From UBA5862 sp002408105 (GTDB taxonomy: Bacteria; Pseudomonadota; Gammaproteobacteria; Pseudomonadales; UBA5862): 60,924 nucleotides of DNA. The notes under the pieces were generated by a model. That model saw only the letters and a list, made by a program, of their open reading frames with translations. It was not told the DNA's origin and did no database searches. The DNA lies in NCBI GenBank assembly GCA_034189125.1, contig JAXHVB010000109.1:1-60924 (forward strand). The letters run 5' to 3'. Below, in pieces: positions 1-8,665 of the stretch. Positions within the stretch are counted from its first letter, which is position 1; each line of letters opens with the position of its first letter. Made by a program: the position numbers and the translations under genes.

Positions 1-788
1 CCGGTCATCAACAGCACGGTCATGTTCGTCAAGCGGTTTTGGGTGAAAAAAGTGTAGCCGTAGTACCCCAGCCCGACCAAAAAGTGAAAAAGGGCAAGCG
101 GCGCGAACAGTTTCAAGGGGGAATACAGGGTGCCGATCTTAAAGATGATCAGTAAAAACCTGGCACCATCGCGCAGCGGACGGATGTGGCTTTTGCCAAC
201 GCGCTTCGAAACGCGTATTGGCTCATAGGCCACTGGATAGGCCGAACGAAAAAACGCCATGGTCGAGGTGGTGGGATAGGAGAACCCATTGGGCAGCAGG
301 TGGAGAAACTCCCTGAACTTGTCGGCGCGCACCACCCGGAATCCGGAGGTCAGGTCTTCTACCCGACGGTTCGCCATGTAGCTCGCCAAGCGGTTGTACA
401 GCCGGTTTGCCACACCCCGTCCCAAACTCGCCTGCCCACCCCGGCTGCGGGCGCCAACCACCATGTCGTAGCCCTCGTTCAGGCGTGCAACCAGCCGCTC
501 GATGTCAGCCGGGTCGTGCTGGCCATCTGCGTCCATGAACACAATGGTGTCACCTTTCGCTGCCCGGGCCCCGCTCTTGATGGCCGCTCCGTTGCCCATC
601 GAATACGGGTGTGAAACCACCTGAACCCCGAAGGATCTGGCGATTGCAGCGGTCCCGTCGGTCGATCCGTCGTCCACCAGCAACACTTGCACAGGTGCCA
701 CGACCTGTATGAGCTTAGGCAACAAAGTCCCAAGGGCGCCCGACTCATTCTTGGCGGGGATGACAACACTAACGGCAGGAGAAAGCAT
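1..788 (-). CDS. Family 2 glycosyltransferase (DPM1-like), 3' end cut by window edge
   Basis: About 262 codons are visible and the reading frame runs off the left edge without a stop. The N-terminus is a GT-A domain: a VVIPAKNE opening strand, then DDGSTDGT, then the metal-binding DADGQHDP. These are typical of polyprenyl-phosphate mannose/glucose synthases. A hydrophobic stretch near the visible end (LFAPLALFHFLVG) suggests membrane segments follow. Such enzymes move a sugar from a nucleotide donor to a lipid phosphate carrier at the cytoplasmic face. The ATG at 788 is the first in frame that gives the canonical N-terminus; no strong ribosome site is seen. It lies 56 nt after the large membrane protein and in line with pilA, so a role in supplying a lipid-linked sugar for pilin modification is plausible but inferred. 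Confidence 0.85.
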   Translation of the reverse strand, partial: MLSPAVSVVIPAKNESGALGTLLPKLIQVVAPVQVLLVDDGSTDGTAAIARSFGVQVVSHPYSMGNGAAIKSGARAAKGDTIVFMDADGQHDPADIERLVARLNEGYDMVVGARSRGGQASLGRGVANRLYNRLASYMANRRVEDLTSGFRVVRADKFREFLHLLPNGFSYPTTSTMAFFRSAYPVAYEPIRVSKRVGKSHIRPLRDGARFLLIIFKIGTLYSPLKLFAPLALFHFLVGLGYYGYTFFTQNRLTNMTVLLMT

Positions 789-844
789 GCATGGCGCTCG
801 CGTGAGAAGGTTGTGGACCAACCCCTCGGGGAGGCTGGCACGGG

Positions 845-2830
845 CTACTGCGGGGTTGAAACCTCGGGCTCTGGCTCGGCAGCGGCCAAGAGCTTTTTGT
901 CCAGGATGCGCTGCAGTCGATCGATTCTAAAGGATTCTGCTTGTTGCCACCCACTGGCGGCTACCGCCTTCGACAGCTCCTCGGTGGCAGTGGGCAGGTC
1001 GTCCGCGCCGAGGGCCAAGTCCGCCTTCTCGAGCACTGCGGAGACACCAGCGCCAACGGCTGCCGCCGCGTCCAACGCCCGGTAGGCCTCATGGAGCTGG
1101 CCCTGATTCGCGAAGCTCTGGGCGTGCAGCCGGTACAACAGCGCCATAGAGGTTCCCGGCACCCGGGCGTCGACCGCCGCTTCGACCAATCGATGAATTT
1201 GGCCCATGGTCAAGGCGTTGCAGCGCCCGCTACGGCTGCGGCTCAACAGGCTGTTCATCGCATTAAGGGCATAGGGCGTCATGGGGCTGCGCTCCAGCCG
1301 CTGCTGTGCATCGCTGATCAAGGGCTCTGGCGCCGCGTCACTTTCGCGGCAGTAGGTCTCTAAAAGGTGTAGCGCCGGAGCAGGTGAGTCCGGCATCAAC
1401 TCACTCAGGAGTACGCGCAGCTGAGCTCTGCCTTGCTCCATTTCACCAGAACGGATCAGATAGTTTGCATAGTAGGAGCGCGCCCGAGCTGAGCGCGGGT
1501 GGTCCTGAACGGTGATCTCATGCAAAGCGCCTTCGTGGCTCCACACCTGGGCTCTGGTGTGGGCCATGAGCGCCAGGCTCGCAAGCACCACCAAAGCGGA
1601 GACGGGCCTCAGCCAGACAAAAGTGCGCGGCAGAGCCGACAACGCACTCGAAAGCACCAACAGCAAGCCGAAACTCGCCAAGTAATTGCGGTGTTCAAAT
1701 GCAATTTCGAGGGGCAGAACCGTCGATTCCAACAGGTGGCAGACCACAAACCACGCGAAACCCAGCGCCACCACCGGCCAGCGGTGGCGTTGCCACCAGG
1801 CAAGCGCGCCGGCAGCGGCAAAGGCGGCAAGGCCGAGCCCCGTCCTCACGGAAAAACTGCGCACGATGGCGATGTCGTCGTGGTACAGCCCAAGCTCTCC
1901 CAACCGAGGCCAGACGATGAACTTGATGTACATCCACACAACCTGGACTTGAGTCAGCACACGCTCGTGGAGGGAAAAGGAGCGACCGTCATAGTTGAGG
2001 AAGCGGTCGAGGTGGGTCACAAAGTAGAGTGCGCCGATCGCGATCGGCATCACCACCAGGGCCATCAGAAACCAGCGCACCTGCCGGGCTTCGCCGTGGC
2101 ACACCCATTCAGCGCTGAAACGGGTGCCGCGCGGCACTGCGAACCACCAGACAACCAGCGTCAATGGCAGCAGCAACACGCCGGATTCCTTGCTGAAAAC
2201 AGCCAAAGCCAGCGCTGCCGGATAACCCAGCCAGAGGGACACAGCCGCCCAGTGCCTGTGGCCTGTACGGGCAGCCTCCATGCCGACCACAAACGCGTAT
2301 AACCCGACAACGGTGAACAGTGCGACCAACTGGGCCATGCGCTGCACGGGGTACAACACTGTGCTCACCTGCAACGGGTGCACCGCCCAAACGGCAACGG
2401 CCACCCCAGCCACCCAGAGCGCTTGGGTTCGCGGCCAACGCGCCGAAAGCACGCGGGCCGTAAGGCCCAACAGCAGCCAGGTGAGGGCCACATGAATCAA
2501 GAGATTGTGGAATTTGAAGCCCCAGGCAGAGGCGCCATGGACTGCGCCGGTGACCAGCAAGCTCAGCGCCGAGACAGCGCGGCTCAACAGGCCACTGGTG
2601 TTGTGGTTGATCGCGTACCACACCGAGGCCGGGGTGTACTGACCTAAAATCAGCGGCTGGATGTTGTGGGCGTCATCCAATAAGAACGGCCCCCGAAGAC
2701 CCACCCAGTACAGCGCAAATACCAACACACAAAGCAGGATAAGCCCGAAGGTTAGTAAGATTTCAGCGCGCGACGCTTGAGGTAGGCACATTGTGCTGGG
2801 TTGACACAGGGCCGTGTCCAGGTGTTCCAA
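845..2830 (-). CDS. Multi-pass membrane protein with C-terminal TPR-like repeats, next to pilA
   Basis: 661 residues. About the first 430 hold roughly ten hydrophobic segments. A first periplasmic-type loop carries an acidic pair (LLDDAHN), as in GT-C fold glycosyltransferases and Wzy/TMTC-like proteins. The last 200 or so residues are soluble and helical with TPR-like repeats (for example SARARSYYANYL, ALNAMNSLL). I do not recognise an exact family. The gene follows pilA on the same strand after a terminator hairpin and precedes a DPM1-like glycosyltransferase. In several bacteria the gene beside pilA encodes the membrane enzyme that glycosylates pilin (TfpO, TfpW). By position and topology this could be such an enzyme, but that is inference. 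Leaderless-looking start: no clear ribosome site before the ATG. Confidence 0.75.
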   Translation of the reverse strand: MEHLDTALCQPSTMCLPQASRAEILLTFGLILLCVLVFALYWVGLRGPFLLDDAHNIQPLILGQYTPASVWYAINHNTSGLLSRAVSALSLLVTGAVHGASAWGFKFHNLLIHVALTWLLLGLTARVLSARWPRTQALWVAGVAVAVWAVHPLQVSTVLYPVQRMAQLVALFTVVGLYAFVVGMEAARTGHRHWAAVSLWLGYPAALALAVFSKESGVLLLPLTLVVWWFAVPRGTRFSAEWVCHGEARQVRWFLMALVVMPIAIGALYFVTHLDRFLNYDGRSFSLHERVLTQVQVVWMYIKFIVWPRLGELGLYHDDIAIVRSFSVRTGLGLAAFAAAGALAWWQRHRWPVVALGFAWFVVCHLLESTVLPLEIAFEHRNYLASFGLLLVLSSALSALPRTFVWLRPVSALVVLASLALMAHTRAQVWSHEGALHEITVQDHPRSARARSYYANYLIRSGEMEQGRAQLRVLLSELMPDSPAPALHLLETYCRESDAAPEPLISDAQQRLERSPMTPYALNAMNSLLSRSRSGRCNALTMGQIHRLVEAAVDARVPGTSMALLYRLHAQSFANQGQLHEAYRALDAAAAVGAGVSAVLEKADLALGADDLPTATEELSKAVAASGWQQAESFRIDRLQRILDKKLLAAAEPEPEVSTPQ

Positions 2831-2840
2831 ATTTATAGGA

Positions 2841-2878
2841 AAAACAGAAAAGGGCTGGCTCCACGGAGCCAGCCCTTT
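2841..2878 (-). terminator. Intrinsic terminator after pilA
   Basis: On the minus strand a stem AAAGGGCTGGCTCC pairs with GGAGCCAGCCCTTT over a very short loop and is followed by TTTTCTGTTTTT. It starts 36 nt after the pilA stop. It would end most pilA transcripts and separate highly expressed pilin from the downstream membrane protein, with read-through supplying the latter. Confidence 0.9.
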
Positions 2879-2913
2879 CGCGTTCAGCTAAACGCTAACG
2901 CGCAACTTGCGCC

Positions 2914-3345
2914 TTAGTTACGGCAGCTGGCTGGAAGGAAGGTCGTCCCGTAGCCAGCGGAACACGTCCACTCCGCAGCTCCAGATGTGCCATTCACCCG
3001 CCCAATCAGATCAACTGCTACAGGCTCGCCCAAATTGCCTGACCTACCGACAACTCGGATTGTCGCCTGACCAGAAGAGGTCGAAAAGGTGATACCGCTG
3101 ACATATTGCGAGCCAACAGTGGTGCTAAAGCCCGCCTCAGCGACAGTGTTGGGAATTCTCCCGTTAACCACCGCAAATTCGCTGACCGCAAGCTTAGCGG
3201 GAGCCGAGGCGACAACGAGCTCAGACGCCTTACTCCGGGTGGTGTAGTCCTGGTAGGCAGGGATGGCCACTGCGGCCAGAATGCCGATGATCGCAACCAC
3301 GATCATCAGTTCGATAAGGGTAAAGCCCTGTTGCGTTTGTTTCAT
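2914..3345 (-). CDS. pilA: Type IVa major pilin
   Basis: 143 residues. The short leader MKQTQQG ends in Gly, followed by the mature Phe, the invariant Glu at +5 (FTLIE) and the hydrophobic helix VVAIIGILAAVAIPAYQDY. This is the classic type IVa prepilin cut and N-methylated by PilD, whose gene is nearby. Two cysteines near the C-terminus (WTCSAG and PASCRN) form the disulfide loop of the pilin head. Assembly is driven by PilB and PilC, encoded divergently. The gene has its own sigma-54 type promoter and a strong terminator, so it is a monocistronic, highly expressed unit. Because pilins vary widely and one gene copy is seen, I call it the major pilin with good but not absolute certainty. Confidence 0.96.
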   Translation of the reverse strand: MKQTQQGFTLIELMIVVAIIGILAAVAIPAYQDYTTRSKASELVVASAPAKLAVSEFAVVNGRIPNTVAEAGFSTTVGSQYVSGITFSTSSGQATIRVVGRSGNLGEPVAVDLIGRVNGTSGAAEWTCSAGYGTTFLPASCRN

Positions 3346-3465
3346 CGGGTGTCTCCATGTTCAAGTTGTTGCGCCCAGTGAGTATAGTCGGGTTTCGCTG
3401 ATGCGCAGGGTCAGGACTGTCCGGGAGAGGTCATGCGGCACTCACTGGACGCCTGGCTCGCCATA

Positions 3466-3482
3466 AGCAATCCGAATGCCAA
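3466..3482 (-). promoter_or_regulatory. Sigma-54 (-24/-12) promoter of pilA
   Basis: Minus strand reads TTGGCATTCGGATTGCT. GG (-24) and GC (-12) are separated by exactly ten bases and match the TGGCA-N6-TTGCT consensus. Predicted start is near 3455, giving a leader of about 110 nt before the pilA ATG at 3345. pilA of Pseudomonas is known to need RpoN and the PilSR two-component system; neither regulator is in this window. A TATACT further downstream (about 3381-3386) could be a second, sigma-70 start, but it lacks a -35. Confidence 0.85.
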
Positions 3483-3599
3483 GTAGAAAAATGACTCCAA
3501 TCTGGACTGCTTTCGTGAGGCAGACCACAATTTTCTCACTCAGGGAAGAGGTCGCAGGCAGCCTCGGCGACTGCGCGGACGCGCCCAATGAGGCGCAAT

Positions 3600-3616
3600 G
3601 TGACAATATTTGTCAC
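3600..3616. promoter_or_regulatory. Perfect 7-bp-arm palindrome in the pilA-pilB intergenic region
   Basis: GTGACAA-TAT-TTGTCAC, with perfect 7-bp arms around a 3-bp centre, lies between the divergent pilA and pilB genes. It is about 150 bp upstream of the predicted pilA start and 168 bp upstream of the pilB ATG. The arms contain TGTC on both strands, the core described for PilR sites upstream of Pseudomonas pilA, so it might be an activator site. It does not match CRP/Vfr spacing. The rest of the 438-nt gap (3346-3783) shows no gene or other clear element. Confidence 0.6.
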
Positions 3617-3783
3617 CGAGGCAGGAGCAGGAAGCCACACCCAACCGGCCGAGCCAAGCGCCGAGACCAGCGCCCGCGACAGCCTCATGGCAGGTTCCCA
3701 CTGCTACACTTGCCAATGAGCACCTCTCTGTGGGTGCACCCGCGGCCCGCCGACTGCACAGACACCTGGAGACCCATCGTTCC

Positions 3784-5505
3784 ATGACGGCCACTTCCGC
3801 ATTGCGCCTCACTGGCTTGCCACGTCGCTTGGTGTCTGATGGCGTGCTTGATGAGGAGACTGCAAAAGAAGCCTACCTGCAGGCCCGCAGCGAGAACCTG
3901 TCGCTGATCAGCTACTTGGTGCGCAACAAGCTGGCTGACAGCACCGTGATCGCGATGGCGGCGGCCGAGGAGTTCGGCACCCCGGTGCTGGATTTGGATG
4001 AGTTCGAGACCGAAGCCATCCCCAAGCAGCTGGTGGACCGCAAACTGGTACAGACCCACCATGTATTCCCGCTGTATAAGCGGGGCAACCGCCTGTACAT
4101 TGCGGTGGCGGATCCGACCAACCTGCGTGCCTTGGACGAAATCACCTTCCACACGGGAATCACAACCCAGGCGATTCTGGTTGAGGAGCACAAGCTTGCC
4201 GCATCCATTGAGGGCTTTCTGGAGGCGGAAGAGGAACCCCTTGGCGGGCTCGGAGACCTGGATGACGCCAGCCTTGAAGACTTGGACGTCTCGTCCGGAG
4301 AAGACAAAGACCAAGACGATGACGTCAACACGGAGGTCGATGAAGCCCCGATTGTCCGCTTCATCAACAAGGTGCTACTGGATGCGATCAAGCGTGGCGC
4401 CTCCGACATCCATTTCGAGCCCTACGAAAGAATCTACCGGGTGCGGTTTCGCACCGACGGCATCCTCACCGAGATTGCACGGCCGCCACAAAACCTGACC
4501 GGCAGAATCGCAGCGCGCCTGAAGGTGATGTCACAGATGGACATCAGTGAGCGTCGTATCCCCCAGGATGGTCGAATCAAAATGAAGCTCTCGCGCAACC
4601 GGGCAATCGACTTCAGGGTGAACACACTGCCAACCCTTTGGGGAGAAAAAATCGTACTGCGGATTTTGGACCCGGGTTCCGCACAGATGGGGATCGACGC
4701 CCTCGGTTACGAAGCAGAGCAAAAGGCGCTGTACATGCGCGCCCTCAACCAGCCCCAGGGTATGATTTTGGTCACCGGCCCGACTGGAAGCGGTAAGACC
4801 GTCTCCTTGTACACCGGCCTCAACATCCTCAACACGACCGAACGCAACATTTCCACTGCGGAAGACCCCGTTGAGATCAACCTCGAAGGCGTCAACCAGG
4901 TCCATGTCAACCACAAGGTCGGCCTCGACTTCGCCACGGCATTGCGTTCTTTTTTGCGCCAGGACCCCGACGTGGTGATGGTGGGTGAGATCCGCGACCT
5001 GGAAACTGCTGAAATTGCCATCAAAGCGGCGCAAACAGGTCACTTGGTGCTGTCTACACTCCACACCAACAGCGCGGCGGAAACGTTAACGCGGCTGCGC
5101 AACATGGGCGTACCCGCATTCAACATCGCAACCTCGGTGTCGTTGATCATCGCCCAGCGGCTCGCGCGTAAGCTGTGCGACGAATGCAAGGCCCCAGCAG
5201 ACATCCCGGAGGAGACCCTCCGGGCCGAAGGTTTTACGACCGAACAGATCGAAGCCGGCTTGCGGATATATGCGCCGGTTGGCTGCGATCGCTGCAACCA
5301 AGGATACAAGGGCCGCGTCGGGATTTATGAAGTCGTTCCCATCACCAAGGCCATTGCGCGTCTTATAATGGAAGAAGGCAACTCCATTGCCATCGACGAT
5401 CAGGCCCGCAGCGAAGGGTATCCAAACCTGCGCATGTCGGGGCTGCGTAAAGCAGCCAACGGCATTACATCTCTGGAAGAGATCAACCGAGTAACCAAAG
5501 ACTGA
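3784..5505 (+). CDS. pilB: Type IV pilus extension ATPase
   Basis: 573 residues from the ATG at 3784, which gives the family-typical opening (LTGLPRRLV). The open frame extends upstream only through a TTG and low-complexity sequence. An N-terminal MshEN-like domain fills about residues 1-150, followed by an acidic linker. The GspE-type ATPase core carries Walker A GPTGSGKT (332-339), Asp box STAEDPVE, Walker B DVVMVGEIRD and His box GHLVLSTLHT. Four cysteines (465, 468, 501, 504) in CDEC and CDRC form the zinc-binding site of the family. PilB hydrolyses ATP in the cytoplasm and drives pilin polymerisation through PilC. First gene of pilB-pilC-pilD; pilC begins 2 nt after its stop. Confidence 0.97.
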   Translation: MTATSALRLTGLPRRLVSDGVLDEETAKEAYLQARSENLSLISYLVRNKLADSTVIAMAAAEEFGTPVLDLDEFETEAIPKQLVDRKLVQTHHVFPLYKRGNRLYIAVADPTNLRALDEITFHTGITTQAILVEEHKLAASIEGFLEAEEEPLGGLGDLDDASLEDLDVSSGEDKDQDDDVNTEVDEAPIVRFINKVLLDAIKRGASDIHFEPYERIYRVRFRTDGILTEIARPPQNLTGRIAARLKVMSQMDISERRIPQDGRIKMKLSRNRAIDFRVNTLPTLWGEKIVLRILDPGSAQMGIDALGYEAEQKALYMRALNQPQGMILVTGPTGSGKTVSLYTGLNILNTTERNISTAEDPVEINLEGVNQVHVNHKVGLDFATALRSFLRQDPDVVMVGEIRDLETAEIAIKAAQTGHLVLSTLHTNSAAETLTRLRNMGVPAFNIATSVSLIIAQRLARKLCDECKAPADIPEETLRAEGFTTEQIEAGLRIYAPVGCDRCNQGYKGRVGIYEVVPITKAIARLIMEEGNSIAIDDQARSEGYPNLRMSGLRKAANGITSLEEINRVTKD

Positions 5506-5507
5506 CC

Positions 5508-6725
5508 ATGGCCACTACAGCAACCAAACAACTGTTTCTCTGGCAGGGCGTCGACCGCCGGGGCAACAAAGCCAAAGGTGAGATCGAGGGCGCCAGCGCA
5601 GCATTGGTAAAAGCGCAACTGCGCAAACAGGGCATCAATGCCACGCGGGTCAAGAAGAAACCCAAGCCGCTGTTTTCTTTCGGTGGGAAAAAGATCACAC
5701 CGATGGACATCGCGCTGTTCACGCGCCAACTGGCCACCATGATCAAAGCAGGTGTACCTCTGGTGCAGTCCTTTGAAATCGTTGCAGACGGGGTCGACAA
5801 GCCGCCGCTACGCGAACTGATCATGAAAATCAGCACCGACGTATCTGGCGGTGACAGCTTCGCTGGCGCCATACGCAAGCATCCTCAGTACTTCGATGAC
5901 CTGTACTGCAACCTCATTGCAGCCGGGGAAGAGTCCGGCGCGCTGGAGACGATGCTTGACCGGGTGGCGACCTACAAGGAAAAAACCGAGGCCCTGAAAT
6001 CGAAGCTGAAAAAAGCGATGAAGTATCCGATTGCCGTGGTGTCGGTCGCCATCATCGTAACCGCCATCTTGCTGATCAAGGTCGTTCCACAGTTTCAGGA
6101 GGTGTTTTCAAGCTTCGGCGCCGACCTGCCCGCGTATACCCTCATGGTCATCAACCTGTCCGACTGGGTTCAAGAATCCTGGCTGACATTGCTGCTTGGC
6201 ATCGGCGCCGCCGCCATCGCCTTCAACCAAGCCATGAAGCGGTCGGAAGGGTTTCGCAACGCATTTGAACGCTTGACCCTACGTTTGCCGATCGTGGGGC
6301 CGATCATCGACCAATCCTCAGTTGCGCGTTTTGCGCGAACCCTCTCGACCACCTTCGCTGCTGGGGTACCGCTCATCAATGCCCTGGAATCCGTCGCCGG
6401 AGCCACCGGCAATGTGGTGTATCGCAACGCCGTCCTGCAAGTGAAGGACGACATCACCACCGGGCAACAGCTGCAATTTGCCATGCGCAATGCCGAAGTC
6501 TTTCCAGCGATGGCGGTGCAAATGGTCGCCATCGGGGAAGAAGCCGGATCCCTCGATGACATGCTCGACAAGGTCGCGACCCACTATGAAGATGAAGTCG
6601 ATGCCCAGGTTGACAGCCTGACCAGTCTGATGGAGCCGTTGATCATGTCGGTCCTTGGTGTGCTGGTTGGCGGCTTGGTGCTCGCGATGTACATGCCAAT
6701 CTTCCAGTTGGGCAACGTGGTCTGA
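5508..6725 (+). CDS. pilC: Type IV pilus inner-membrane platform protein
   Basis: 405 residues, the usual PilC length. Two homologous GspF domains can be followed: the first contains LFTRQLATMIKAGVPL and a membrane segment (VVSVAIIVTAILLIKVVPQF), the second repeats the pattern with FARTLSTTFAAGVPL and ends in the membrane segment VLVGGLVLAMYMPIF. PilC couples PilB ATPase motion to pilin extraction and assembly in the inner membrane. The start is 2 nt after the pilB stop, so the pair is translated from one message. Confidence 0.97.
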   Translation: MATTATKQLFLWQGVDRRGNKAKGEIEGASAALVKAQLRKQGINATRVKKKPKPLFSFGGKKITPMDIALFTRQLATMIKAGVPLVQSFEIVADGVDKPPLRELIMKISTDVSGGDSFAGAIRKHPQYFDDLYCNLIAAGEESGALETMLDRVATYKEKTEALKSKLKKAMKYPIAVVSVAIIVTAILLIKVVPQFQEVFSSFGADLPAYTLMVINLSDWVQESWLTLLLGIGAAAIAFNQAMKRSEGFRNAFERLTLRLPIVGPIIDQSSVARFARTLSTTFAAGVPLINALESVAGATGNVVYRNAVLQVKDDITTGQQLQFAMRNAEVFPAMAVQMVAIGEEAGSLDDMLDKVATHYEDEVDAQVDSLTSLMEPLIMSVLGVLVGGLVLAMYMPIFQLGNVV

Positions 6726-6867
6726 ACACGGGGGCACAAGCCCTGCCACAGGTGCCTTGCCCCGGCGCCCACCTGCGAGTCGTCAGAACAGGCATGCAAC
6801 CCACCCCGCGAACCCTGCCCGCGACCCGCCACCGGCGGATCGCGCCGTGGCGCTCGAATCCTCGCCC

Positions 6868-7749
6868 GTGTTGACCGTCACAACAGATCCAATGCTCGTG
6901 GGCGCGGCCGTATTCGTGCTGGGTTTGCTAATCGGGAGCTTTCTCAATGTGGTCATTTACCGCCTGCCCAAAATGATGGAGTCAGCCTGGCAGGCCCAGT
7001 GCCAGGCGCTGCTGAATGCCTCTGCTCCACCTGATGCCAACACCGCCGAAACGGCCTTCAACCTGGTGTGGCCGAACTCCCACTGCCCCGACTGCCACGC
7101 GCCGGTACGGGCGTGGCAGAACATCCCGGTTCTCAGCTACCTGCTCCTGCGCGGCCGCTGCGCTTGCTGTGGAACAGCGATTTCGAAGCGCTACCCAGCC
7201 ATTGAACTCACCGCGGCATCACTCGGCCTGGCCACGGCGGTGGCACTCCCCGGCGCAAACCTGTGGGTGATTGCTTGGGCGTTGGTATTCTCTTGGTGCC
7301 TGTTGACGCTGTCCGTGATCGACCTCGACCATCAACTGTTGCCCGACAACATCACCCTGCCACTGCTGTGGCTTGGTCTCGGCCTCAACCAGTTCGAGGT
7401 GTTCGCTGCACTGGATGACGCCGTTTGGGGCGCTGTCGCCGGCTACGGGTCACTGTGGCTGTTCTATTGGGCGTTTAAGTTGGTCACCGGCAAGGAGGGC
7501 ATGGGGCATGGCGACTTCAAACTGCTCGGCGCCGTGGGCGCCTGGCTCGGATGGCAGGCCCTGCCCCTGGTCGTTATACTTTCATCCCTGATTGGCGCCG
7601 CAACGGGAGTTGGGCTCATCGCTTTGCGCGGTCGCGCACGCAGCGCACCCATTCCCTTTGGCCCTTTCCTTGCCGCCGCCGCGTGGGTGGCGCTGCTGTG
7701 GGGGGAAGACCTCACCCAGGCGTATCTGCGCTTCGCCGGACTCGCTTGA
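6868..7749 (+). CDS. pilD: Prepilin peptidase and N-methyltransferase
   Basis: 293 residues from the GTG at 6868, which gives 23 residues before the conserved GSFLNVV and matches the family length of about 290. A GTG at 6847 and an ATG at 6892 are alternatives. The cytoplasmic domain carries the two CxxC pairs (CPDC, CACC) of bifunctional enzymes. The catalytic aspartates lie in DLDHQLLPD and GMGHGDFKLL. PilD removes the prepilin leader and methylates the new N-terminus; it normally also serves type II secretion pseudopilins. About 140 nt separate it from pilC, and coaE follows after 36 nt. Confidence 0.95.
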   Translation: MLTVTTDPMLVGAAVFVLGLLIGSFLNVVIYRLPKMMESAWQAQCQALLNASAPPDANTAETAFNLVWPNSHCPDCHAPVRAWQNIPVLSYLLLRGRCACCGTAISKRYPAIELTAASLGLATAVALPGANLWVIAWALVFSWCLLTLSVIDLDHQLLPDNITLPLLWLGLGLNQFEVFAALDDAVWGAVAGYGSLWLFYWAFKLVTGKEGMGHGDFKLLGAVGAWLGWQALPLVVILSSLIGAATGVGLIALRGRARSAPIPFGPFLAAAAWVALLWGEDLTQAYLRFAGLA

Positions 7750-7785
7750 CCTGTTTTGATTGGACTGAGACCACCACCCGCCATC

Positions 7786-8400
7786 ATGTACGTAGTGGGA
7801 CTGACTGGAGGCATTGGCAGCGGCAAGACCGCTGTATCGGATCGGTTCGCCAGCCATGGCGTGACCGTTGTCGACGCCGACCTTGCGGCCCGGGTGGTTG
7901 TCGAACCTGGGCGCCCGGCGCTCAGCGCCATCGCCGAGCACTTCGGGTCGCACCTAATCAGTGCCCAGGGTGAGTTGGACCGCGCTCAACTGCGTGCCAA
8001 GGTGTTCGCGGATGAGTCCGAACGCAAATGGCTGGAGGGGTTGCTGCACCCTTTGATCGCCGATGAAATCCAGCAGGGACTGGCCAGCGCCCATTCGACC
8101 TATGCCATTTTGGTCTCCCCATTGCTGCTAGAAACCACCCAACACCAATTCGTAGACCGCATTTTGGTGGTCGACGCGCCCGTTGAACTGCAAGTTGCGC
8201 GTACGATGGAGCGGGACCAAAACGACGAAGCCCAGGTGCGTGCCATCATTGCGGCACAGTCCAACCGCGACGTACGGCGGGACGGGGCGGACGACATCCT
8301 GCTTAACGACGGCCCCTTGTCAGCCCTGCACGCACAGGTCGATGCATTGCACCAGCGATACCTTGGCCTGGCCGCAGAAAAGGCCAACCGTGCCGAGTGA
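7786..8400 (+). CDS. coaE: Dephospho-CoA kinase
   Basis: 204 residues. The N-terminal P-loop reads GLTGGIGSGKT, followed by DADLAARVV and the later region around HPLIADEI, all typical of CoaE. It phosphorylates the ribose 3'-OH of dephospho-CoA in the last step of coenzyme A synthesis. The ATG at 7786 gives the canonical MYVVGLTGG start; the open frame upstream of it (from 7756) is not needed. The pilD-coaE-yacG order is conserved in Pseudomonas and many gammaproteobacteria. Confidence 0.96.
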   Translation: MYVVGLTGGIGSGKTAVSDRFASHGVTVVDADLAARVVVEPGRPALSAIAEHFGSHLISAQGELDRAQLRAKVFADESERKWLEGLLHPLIADEIQQGLASAHSTYAILVSPLLLETTQHQFVDRILVVDAPVELQVARTMERDQNDEAQVRAIIAAQSNRDVRRDGADDILLNDGPLSALHAQVDALHQRYLGLAAEKANRAE

Positions 8401-8431
8401 TGGGCCCACTCAAGCGAATCCATCCCAGCGC

Positions 8432-8635
8432 ATGAGCGGTACCACGCCCCCAACGATCCGCTGCCCGACCTGCAAGGCCCAGGTGCCCTGGACCCCCGAG
8501 TCCCAACACCGCCCTTTTTGTAGCGCGCGCTGCAAACTGATCGACTTGGGCGCATGGGCCACCGAGGAACGCAGCATTCCGGGAGCCGACCAGCGGCCCG
8601 AAGATCCCGCAGTCAACGACGAACCCCATCTCTAG
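8432..8635 (+). CDS. yacG: DNA gyrase inhibitor, zinc-ribbon protein
   Basis: 67 residues. A treble-clef zinc site is formed by CPTC and CSARC, then the family motif KLIDLGAWATEE. YacG binds zinc and inhibits gyrase by contacting GyrB. The C-terminus is acidic, as expected. A GTG at 8390 could give a slightly longer protein overlapping coaE. It ends 30 nt before the convergent Nudix gene. Confidence 0.93.
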   Translation: MSGTTPPTIRCPTCKAQVPWTPESQHRPFCSARCKLIDLGAWATEERSIPGADQRPEDPAVNDEPHL

Positions 8636-8665
8636 CACTACAGCCAGGCAGTTGGCACACCAGGG

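Noticed and set aside
3600..3616. Palindrome read as a CRP/Vfr site
   Set aside because: There are nine bases between GTGA and TCAC instead of the six required.
3610..3783. N-terminal extension of PilB from a TTG
   Set aside because: The extra 58 residues are low-complexity, begin inside the palindrome and have no counterpart in PilB; the ATG at 3784 gives the family start.
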